DNA of 5,197 nucleotides, from NCBI GenBank assembly GCA_030834045.1, contig JAURFZ010000107.1, forward strand, positions 1 through 5,197, written 5' to 3'. The DNA comes from Burkholderiales bacterium. GTDB lineage: Bacteria; Pseudomonadota; Gammaproteobacteria; Burkholderiales; Burkholderiaceae_A. This document shows, piece by piece, positions 1-5,197 of the stretch (position 1 is the first letter of the stretch; each line of letters begins with the position of its first letter). The notes beneath the pieces were generated by a model, which was not told the DNA's origin, searched no databases, and saw only the letters and a list, made by a program, of their open reading frames with translations. The translations under genes were made by a program, and so were the position numbers.

Positions 1-2
1 AT

Positions 3-794
3 GCGTATCAGTTCGCGCCAACACCGGTCACGGTTTTTCTTGCTGCATGCTCAACCAAGGTTGCCATCTACCTACTTATTAAGTTTGACTTTGCTGTTCT
101 TCAGCCCAACCTCCCCGACCATGCAACTCTTTTTTCAGCTGTGCTTATGCCGCTGGCTGTTCTTGCCTTCCTTGTTGGCTCAACGCTTGCCATCTTCAGT
201 AAAGACCTCAAGCGCATGCTCGCCTATTCATCTGTTGCACAGATGGGCTACATACTCTTAGCCTTAAGTCTTGTAAGTACTGCGGGGCTAACGGCTGCCA
301 TTGTTCACATCTTTAACCATGCCCTGATGAAGTCGGCACTCTTTATGGCAGTGGGTGGTCTCGTATGGCGGTTTGGAAGCTCCAACCTGAACGACCTCGC
401 AGGTACAGCAAAAAAGATGCCCCTCACCATGGCAGGGTTCGTATTGGCAGGTCTCTCACTTATTGGCGTGCCCCTGACTGCTGGATTTATTAGTAAGGTT
501 ATATTGATTCAGGCCTTGCTCGAGCTTGGAACTCTCGGAATTGTTCTGCTTGGCTTCGTTTTGCTGAGTTCACTAATGGCTGTGGTCTACATTTGGCGAG
601 TCGTCGAGGTGACCTACTTTGGAAAGCTCAGTGAAAAGCATGCAGCGACCACCCCCCAAGAAGCCCCAATACCCATGATTCTCATTCTCTGGGCACTTGC
701 TCTAGCCAACCTTTATTTTGGAATTGATCCCTCCTTACCCATGGGGCTGGCCGAGGCAGAAGTCGAACTTCTTTTTGACGGTCTAACCGAATGA
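3..794 (+). CDS. Proton-conducting antiporter subunit D-like protein (MrpD/NuoN type), 5' end missing
   Basis: This is the C-terminal 263 residues of a multi-pass membrane protein of the Proton_antipo_M family, which moves protons and possibly Na+ across the inner membrane within a multi-subunit complex. The frame is open from the first complete codon at position 3, so the real start lies outside the window. The GTG at 141 is internal, because family motifs occur before it. Visible hallmarks, numbered from position 3: APTPVT at 5-10 followed by a conserved membrane lysine K19, the KDLKRMLAYSSVAQMGY block at 67-83, histidines H102 and H106, and LTAGFISK at 158-165. K165 corresponds to the TM12 lysine of NuoL and NuoN. 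Alignment with the next gene implies about 235 residues are missing, giving a full length near 500, which is usual for the family. The TGA stop overlaps the next ATG by four bases. Family assignment is secure. Whether the complex is a true Mrp antiporter or another member of the superfamily cannot be told from this window. Confidence 0.93.
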   Translation, partial: AYQFAPTPVTVFLAACSTKVAIYLLIKFDFAVLQPNLPDHATLFSAVLMPLAVLAFLVGSTLAIFSKDLKRMLAYSSVAQMGYILLALSLVSTAGLTAAIVHIFNHALMKSALFMAVGGLVWRFGSSNLNDLAGTAKKMPLTMAGFVLAGLSLIGVPLTAGFISKVILIQALLELGTLGIVLLGFVLLSSLMAVVYIWRVVEVTYFGKLSEKHAATTPQEAPIPMILILWALALANLYFGIDPSLPMGLAEAEVELLFDGLTE

Positions 795-2259
795 GCCTCG
801 GCCACGAGTCCCTCGTCTGGGCGATTGCCACCCCCCTTATTGGGGCAGTTGGCATTGGCCTCACCGGGCGCTGGCCGAACATGCGTGAGGCCGTCACCTT
901 AGCAACAGCCACCATCCTTATTGCACTGGTCTTCGCCTGGGTACCCCTCGTTCTTCAGGGTGAACGGCCCTATGTTCACCTGTTCGAATTTATGCCGGGT
1001 CTTGATATTGCACTCAGACTTGAACCGTTAGGTATTTTGTTCGCCTGCCTTGCCTCTGGACTCTGGCTTGTGAACTCGATCTACTCCATCGGCTACATGC
1101 GTGGCAACCACGAGAAACATCAGACCCGCTTTTACATCTGCTTTGCAATTGCACTGTCCGCAGCGATGGGCATCGCCATGGCGGAAAACCTTCTGACGCT
1201 GTTTATTTTTTACGAAATTCTCACCCTCTCAACCTATCCACTTGTTGCGCACAAGGGCAATGAGCACTCCATGCGGCAGGCACGGATTTACCTTGGTATT
1301 TTGCTTGGCACGTCAATCGGCCTGCTTCTGCCTGCCATGTTCTATGTTTATAGCCAGACGGGAACCCTCGCCTTCACCCACGGAGGTATTTTGCAGGGAG
1401 TCGTTGAGGGCCCTGTTGTGGGACTCTTACTGCTTATGTTTGTTCTTGGGGTGGGTAAGGCTGCGGTTATGCCCGTTCACAGATGGTTACCTGCGGCCAT
1501 GGTGGCCCCAACCCCGGTTAGCGCCCTTTTGCATGCGGTGGCGGTGGTCAAAGCAGGTGTCTTCACAATTACCAAGTTAATTGTTTATATTTTTGGGCCT
1601 GACTATGTCTTTTCTCAGCCAGGAACGAGTTGGCTTATTCCACTTGCCTGCTTCACCATCGTTGCTGCAAGCCTGGTGGCCCTTAGGCAGAACAACCTAA
1701 AACGCATGTTGGCCTATTCAACAATCGCCCAGCTCTCGTATGTCGTTCTTGGCGCAGCACTGCTTACCCCTCTTGGCCAGGTTGGCACTGCGCTTCATAT
1801 GTTGGCGCATGGGTTTGGGAAGATCACCTTGTTTTTTGCCGCTGGCGCCATTTACGTTGCTGCCCATAAATCGGAGATCTCACAGCTCGATGGTATCGGG
1901 CGTCGCATGCCTCTAACCATGGTGGCTTTTTCTATTGGGGCTCTAAGCATGATTGGTCTCCCGCCAACGGCGGGGCCATCTCAAAGTGGTGGCTACTCGG
2001 AGGGGCGATTGACTCGGGCTACTGGCTTGTCGTTGTAACGCTGGCCGTTAGCACCGCCCTTAACTGTGCCTATTTCCTTCCTGTTATCTATCGCGCCTTT
2101 TTTAAAGAAGAGGATCAAGCCCCCCAAAATAACCATGGGGAAGCGCCCTGGCCAATGGTGCTTGCACTATCAATCACAGCCACCTTGTGCCTTGGATTTT
2201 TCTTCTTTAATGAAGGGGCTATCAAGCTTGAGGGCCTCATGCTAAGGCCACCGTTATGA
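791..2259 (+). CDS. Proton-conducting antiporter subunit D-like protein (second paralogue), with apparent 1-base frameshift
   Basis: This is a second Proton_antipo_M membrane subunit. As read, the ATG at 791 opens a 415-codon frame ending with TAA at 2036-2038. Homology continues in another frame from GCC at 1975 to TGA at 2257-2259. Adding one G to the run at 1972-1975 gives a 489-residue protein, the normal family length. Hallmarks: FYEIL at 140-144 with the conserved TM5 glutamate E142; VGKAAVMPVHRWLP at 221-234 with the TM7 lysine K223; APTPVSALLHAVAVVKAG at 239-256 with K254; LKRMLAYSTIAQLSY at 303-317; H340 and K344; then PPTAG at 391-395. Past the break, AISKWW supplies the TM12 lysine (K399) and the remaining C-terminal helices. 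The K254-to-K399 spacing (145) matches the first gene (146), which supports the break position. Start and stop both overlap neighbours as ATGA. No clear ribosome binding site precedes 791, so translation probably depends on coupling. The break may be a sequencing or assembly error, a real inactivating mutation or, less likely, recoding. Confidence 0.88.
1960..1974 (+). other. Perfect GC hairpin abutting the frameshift G run
   Basis: CCCGCC (1960-1965), a three-base loop AAC, then GGCGGG (1969-1974) form a perfect 6-bp all-G/C stem, extendable by a T-G wobble (1959 with 1975). The 3' arm contains most of the G run 1972-1975 in which one base appears to be missing. Such structures are known sites of polymerase slippage and of sequencing compression. 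The hairpin lies inside the codons for the conserved PPTAG turn, so it may simply be a by-product of codon choice. Confidence 0.55.
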
Positions 2260-3515
2260 CACTCCTGGCTATTCCCCCCTTTCTGATCTTTCTAGTGGGA
2301 GCCATCGCTGCCGGCCTTGCCCCCTCACGGTTTGTGGCTCTAGTCGTTATTCTGACGTCGGTTGCCGCAGGTACGCTGGGGTATTTTGCTCCAGATGGTG
2401 TTTATGCCAGTTCTGTTTTTCTCAAGTACTCACTCGAGCTCGCGGTGGGCACGAACTGGTCGAACATTGCTCCGCTTGGCCTTGCGCTGTCCATCTTACT
2501 TATTGGTATTGCGTCGAAACGGTCGCCGGATGCTCGCGCACATGTTTTAGGTCTATCTGCCGCGGCATTCGCCTCGGGGGCCATTTCTGCGGGTGACCTG
2601 GTTAGCATGTACCTTTTTCTTGAGCTGCTGGTCATCACACTTGTGTTGCTTATTGCTTTAGGTCGACAGCCCCGCAGCCAATGGGCCGCAATTCATTTCA
2701 TGGTCATCCAACTTCTCGCCAGCATCGTCTTCAAGCTGGGTATGTCTGACTTTCATCATGAATTTGAGACGTACAGCCTATCGGCAATCAACCGCCCTAT
2801 TTCAGAACTCCAGTTCGGTTGGGCGCTCTTACTTGGGGTAATGGTTAAGCTTTCAGCCTGGCCCCTTGCATACCTTATTCCAATGGGCATTAAGGGGTCC
2901 TCCCTAGTGGGACGTCTTTACATTGCATCAAGTCTTCCCTTCGCTGGCCTCGTCTGCCTTCATTGGCTTACAGGCAGCGGTCATTCCGAACAGCCATTTA
3001 TTCTTGCCGCAGGCGGGTTGATGGTCGGCTATGCACTTATCTACAGTTTTGCTAAGGGCGCTGAAGGCATCGAACGCTCTGCCCGATGGGTCGTCGGCCT
3101 CACTGGAATCGCTCTTGTTGCGCTAACGTCCTCCAACACGCTACTCGTTAATATGGCGATTGGGCTGCTGCCCATCGGCTCGGTGCTGCTTCTTTCTGCA
3201 CTGCCTATGCATCACGCGGCACCCCTAGACCAAGGTCACGTAACAACCAGTTCAGGGGGACTGCTTCAGCGGGACACAGACCGTGTGCTTGAATTTTTAG
3301 TGAATCGGCTGGTCACCCCGATTCTCGAACTGGCTCAATCCCTTTGGTCTGAATTGATTAGTCAGTTGGATGCAAGCCTTGCGACAATACTGAAGGCTGC
3401 AAGGGCATTTGCAGGAGAACGAGGCCTGTTGGGACAGGTATGGGGTATCGGCCCTACCTCGCTATGGGTCATTGCCTTACTTGGGCTCTATGGTGTGATC
3501 TACCTGGTTTTTTAA
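2256..3515 (+). CDS. Divergent, shorter antiporter subunit D-like membrane protein (third paralogue)
   Basis: This 419-residue, very hydrophobic protein appears to be a remote Proton_antipo_M relative. The ATG at 2256 overlaps the preceding TGA (ATGA). AAGG at 2244-2247, eight bases upstream, is a plausible weak ribosome binding site. The N-terminus has two likely membrane helices (about 1-22 and 26-46). YLFLELL at 119-125 places E123 where the family has its TM5 glutamate. GVMVKLSAWPL at 194-204 places K198 where the family has its TM7 lysine; the 75-residue spacing is close to the usual 80-90. After that the protein diverges: the W-L-P-x-A and APTPVSA-K motifs are replaced by unrelated sequence at 205-237, and the KRMLAYSSIAQ block and TAGFISK lysine are not found. 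A charged, probably amphipathic stretch at about 337-392 precedes a last membrane helix (about 400-418). It may be a degenerate pump module or a structural partner of the two upstream subunits. The gene itself is clear; its exact role is inferred from context. Confidence 0.85.
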   Translation: MTLLAIPPFLIFLVGAIAAGLAPSRFVALVVILTSVAAGTLGYFAPDGVYASSVFLKYSLELAVGTNWSNIAPLGLALSILLIGIASKRSPDARAHVLGLSAAAFASGAISAGDLVSMYLFLELLVITLVLLIALGRQPRSQWAAIHFMVIQLLASIVFKLGMSDFHHEFETYSLSAINRPISELQFGWALLLGVMVKLSAWPLAYLIPMGIKGSSLVGRLYIASSLPFAGLVCLHWLTGSGHSEQPFILAAGGLMVGYALIYSFAKGAEGIERSARWVVGLTGIALVALTSSNTLLVNMAIGLLPIGSVLLLSALPMHHAAPLDQGHVTTSSGGLLQRDTDRVLEFLVNRLVTPILELAQSLWSELISQLDASLATILKAARAFAGERGLLGQVWGIGPTSLWVIALLGLYGVIYLVF

Positions 3516-3543
3516 TTCCGACGGGCTGGTTTTCTTCTTATGT
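3516..3543. other. Short convergent intergenic gap
   Basis: Only 28 bases separate the stop codons of the antiporter operon (+) and the CBS/DUF294 gene (-). I see no hairpin with a T run that would serve as an intrinsic terminator for either direction. A T6 tract at 3508-3513 belongs to the end of the + strand gene and has no obvious stem before it. CTGGTTTT occurs at 3504-3511 and again at 3525-3532, a short direct repeat probably without meaning. Transcripts from the two sides may overlap. Confidence 0.5.
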
Positions 3544-5031
3544 CTAGGTTAATCGTAGATCGAGACTCACTGCACCTCTTAGGTTTGCAAGCACGTCAAG
3601 TGCATGGGTGAGCTGTTCAACCTCATGCAGACTTAACGGGTCAAGGGCAAGCTCGTTGGGGTTATCCGTGCCCGCGAGCTGAGCCCGCAGTCGGTAACGC
3701 TGGGCAAGGTCGAAGGCCTCGCGTAAGGCCTGGGACTCACTTCGCTGAAGGGTTCCTTCTGCCTCTAAGCCCTGAAGCCTCCCGTCGGTCGAGGTCGCCG
3801 AAACACCCCGCACCACTGACAAGACACGGGTCCATGCCACAACGGGCGCGGTGGCATCGCGTTTAATATCAAGATGCGCGGGCGAGAGCCAGTCGCCTCG
3901 CAGCCCTTTCTTACGAAACCAGCGGGCAAGCGCGGTGAAGAAAACAGGCCTGGGAAGCTCTCCCACCCGGGACCGCAGCGCATCCTGAGCGAGCCCTCTT
4001 AGAAACACAGGCTGGGCTCGCACCTCTTGCGTAAGCCAATCGCGCAGCGACTCGGCAAGCTGTGCCTCACCGGCGAGCGCTCGAAAATCGAAAAAAATAT
4101 GGGCATCAAGAATTTTCTCGGGGGTTGGTCGCTTAAACCAGTCAAGCAGAACAGCCCTCCACTCCGACTGACTGCGACACCATTTCGGATAGCGCGCCAT
4201 GACCCCACCCTTGCAGAGCGGAAAGCCGGCATCAGCCAAACCCTGATTCACATCAACAGCAAAGGCCATAAGGGACTCATGCAACTCCTTCGACTCCATG
4301 CCTGGATCCCCGGTGGACTCGAAAATAAGGGCGTTGTCTTGGTCGGTGGCAATAGTCTGCTCCTCTCGGCCTTCAGAACCAAGGGCTAGCCAACACCAGC
4401 GAACTTGCTGCAGAGACTGCGAATGCTTCCCAGAGACCAGTTCAATGACCCGTCGGGTTGTGGCATCGTTGAGGTGGCTAACAAGCCGGGCCACGGCGGT
4501 TGCCGAGAGCCCATCGGAAAGCAAACGCGCCGCCAACCGGCGAACATCGGTCTGAATGCGTGCCAAGCTGCCAATGTCGCCGGCCTTGGATACGGAGGCT
4601 GAGAGGCTTCGAAGGCTCTGCCTCTGGTAAGCCATTAAGTCACTCTCCGAGACAACGCCTCGAAGGCGACCCGACTCAATGACAGGCAGGTGCCGAATAC
4701 CGTGACTTGCCATTAACAACATGGCCTCCATGACTGTCATATGAGCAACCGCTACCTTGATGTTTGTGGTCATCACCTCGGCGATAGGAGTGGAGAGGTC
4801 ACGCCTTGGCAGGATGACCCGCCGAATCAGGTCGTAGCGGGTCAAAATACCTACCGGAACTAGAAAAGTATTTACGACCACAACCGACCCAAGCCCAGTG
4901 CGGTCCATTGATTCAAAGGCCTGCCCAATAGGAGTTTCGGGCAGGCATGCCAAGGGATCCCCTTTTACGAGACTGCCCAGGGGCCGTTCGAGACCAAGTT
5001 CTTGGAGATCTTGCTGCAGTGCGTCGAACAC
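3544..5031 (-). CDS. CBS-pair and DUF294 nucleotidyltransferase-like signalling protein
   Basis: This 495-residue soluble protein has no signal peptide or membrane segment. Two CBS domains (about 24-72 and 84-134) form a likely adenine-nucleotide-binding Bateman module; the second carries HGIRHLPVIESGRLRGVVSE at 110-129. A linker helix region leads to a DUF294 domain (about 155-300) with the GlnD-like nucleotidyltransferase signature: G218-S219, G221-R222, E224, T226, and the metal-binding type pair D230 and D232 in TDQDNA. GFPLCKGGVMA at 269-279 and the FFDFR motif at 313-317 are typical of this family. The remainder (about 340-485) fits the helical DUF294 C-terminal domain. The start is GTG at 5031, preceded by GAGG at six bases' spacing; an in-frame TAG just upstream excludes a longer product. 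Unlike longer relatives, it has no N-terminal cyclic-nucleotide-binding domain. Motifs look intact, so catalysis is possible, but the substrate is unknown. Relatives often sit near a DNA polymerase III epsilon-like exonuclease or a sodium:solute symporter; neither is seen here. Confidence 0.93.
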   Translation of the reverse strand: MFDALQQDLQELGLERPLGSLVKGDPLACLPETPIGQAFESMDRTGLGSVVVVNTFLVPVGILTRYDLIRRVILPRRDLSTPIAEVMTTNIKVAVAHMTVMEAMLLMASHGIRHLPVIESGRLRGVVSESDLMAYQRQSLRSLSASVSKAGDIGSLARIQTDVRRLAARLLSDGLSATAVARLVSHLNDATTRRVIELVSGKHSQSLQQVRWCWLALGSEGREEQTIATDQDNALIFESTGDPGMESKELHESLMAFAVDVNQGLADAGFPLCKGGVMARYPKWCRSQSEWRAVLLDWFKRPTPEKILDAHIFFDFRALAGEAQLAESLRDWLTQEVRAQPVFLRGLAQDALRSRVGELPRPVFFTALARWFRKKGLRGDWLSPAHLDIKRDATAPVVAWTRVLSVVRGVSATSTDGRLQGLEAEGTLQRSESQALREAFDLAQRYRLRAQLAGTDNPNELALDPLSLHEVEQLTHALDVLANLRGAVSLDLRLT

Positions 5032-5111
5032 GGGTTTCCTCTAAATCGGATGGGCTAGACTTTTGGTATTAAGGCACGTACGCTTAGCAAGTATTTTACG
5101 GAGGTTGCGTA
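5032..5111. promoter_or_regulatory. Divergent intergenic region, probable promoters in both directions
   Basis: This 80-base gap lies between two genes transcribed away from each other, so it should carry a promoter for each. The AT-rich patch at 5066-5072 can be read as a weak -10 element on either strand (TATTAA on +, TAATAC on -), but no convincing -35 box lies at the right distance. A 6-base palindrome CGTACG is at 5077-5082, too short to call an operator. The promoter role comes from gene arrangement, not from clear sequence elements. Confidence 0.35.
5100..5104 (+). promoter_or_regulatory. Strong ribosome binding site for the TTG-started gene at 5112
   Basis: GGAGG lies seven bases before the TTG at 5112, near-ideal Shine-Dalgarno spacing. 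It decides the start: the alternative TTG at 5105 directly abuts the site and runs into a stop after ten codons. Confidence 0.7.
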
Positions 5112-5197
5112 TTGGGGGATTTGGTTGTCATCTTTAAGGGCCTGGTTGAATTTGCGGGGCTTATTCTGCTTGGGCAGGGTCTGGTCTACATCCTGAG
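5112..5197 (+). CDS. Small hydrophobic membrane protein, 3' end missing
   Basis: The reading frame from TTG at 5112 stays open to the window end, giving 28 complete codons. The peptide begins MGDLVVIFKGLVEF and continues AGLILLGQGLVYIL, which fits an N-terminal membrane helix in a small inner-membrane protein. The pattern resembles small uncharacterised membrane proteins of Proteobacteria (YggT-like in general character), but this is recollection from a very short stretch and should not be used as a functional name. No ATG lies near enough to serve as an alternative start, and the GGAGG at 5100-5104 supports the TTG. It is divergent from the CBS/DUF294 gene and may share a control region with it. 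Confidence 0.6.
   Translation, partial: MGDLVVIFKGLVEFAGLILLGQGLVYIL

Noticed and set aside
141..143. GTG at 141 as the true start of the first antiporter gene
   Set aside because: The frame is open upstream to the window edge and encodes conserved family sequence there, so this is an internal valine.
1..261. An open frame from ATG at position 1, 86 codons
   Set aside because: It is a shadow of the antiporter gene in another frame. The frame beginning at position 3 carries the conserved APTPVT-K and KRMLAY motifs across the same bases.
1972..1978. Programmed -1 frameshift heptamer at the break in the second antiporter gene
   Set aside because: G GGG CCA does not fit the X XXY YYZ pattern, the hairpin overlaps the slip site rather than lying downstream of it, and I see no Shine-Dalgarno-like stimulator at the usual distance upstream. 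A one-base indel is the simpler reading.
2402..2638. Open frame on the - strand within the third antiporter gene
   Set aside because: It is a shadow of a well-supported coding frame, with a composition that mirrors the hydrophobic codons on the other strand.
3508..3540. Intrinsic terminator between the convergent genes
   Set aside because: There are T runs but no stable stem immediately before them in either direction.
4027..4389. A 120-codon open frame on the + strand
   Set aside because: It is antisense to the CBS/DUF294 gene, whose domain motifs are clear across this stretch. The + strand product shows no recognisable motif and no good ribosome binding site.
5077..5082. CGTACG palindrome as an operator in the divergent region
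   Set aside because: Six bases is too short, the palindrome does not extend outward, and no second copy is present.

Overview
The window is almost entirely protein-coding and looks like ordinary proteobacterial chromosome. Base composition is moderate, slightly above half G+C by eye. The protein families suggest a Beta- or Gammaproteobacterium. This is an inference from protein style and compact, coupled gene layout; no rRNA or other taxonomic marker is present.

Left part (3-3515, + strand): three consecutive genes for membrane proteins of the proton-conducting antiporter-like superfamily (Proton_antipo_M; the MrpA/MrpD, NuoL/M/N and hydrogenase-antiporter subunits). The first is cut by the window edge, so only its C-terminal half is seen. 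The second is full length by homology, but its reading frame is broken by an apparent one-base loss in a G run near 1972-1975. The third is a shorter, divergent paralogue. Each junction is a 4-base ATGA overlap (791-794 and 2256-2259), so the three are almost certainly one translationally coupled operon. Together they would form the ion-pumping arm of a multi-subunit Mrp-type cation/proton antiporter or a related complex. The other expected subunits (B, C, E, F, G) would lie to the left, outside the window.

Right part (3544-5031, - strand): a convergent gene for a cytoplasmic predicted signalling protein with two CBS domains followed by a DUF294 (GlnD-like) nucleotidyltransferase domain and its C-terminal helical domain. 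It ends only 28 bases from the antiporter operon.

Right edge (5032-5197): an 80-base divergent intergenic region, then the start of a small hydrophobic protein (TTG start at 5112 with a strong GGAGG ribosome binding site), cut by the window end.

No tRNA, rRNA, CRISPR array, insertion sequence or prophage signal is visible. I did not find a convincing undescribed system. The points most worth a second look are the frameshift and the GC hairpin that abuts it, and the degenerate third antiporter paralogue.
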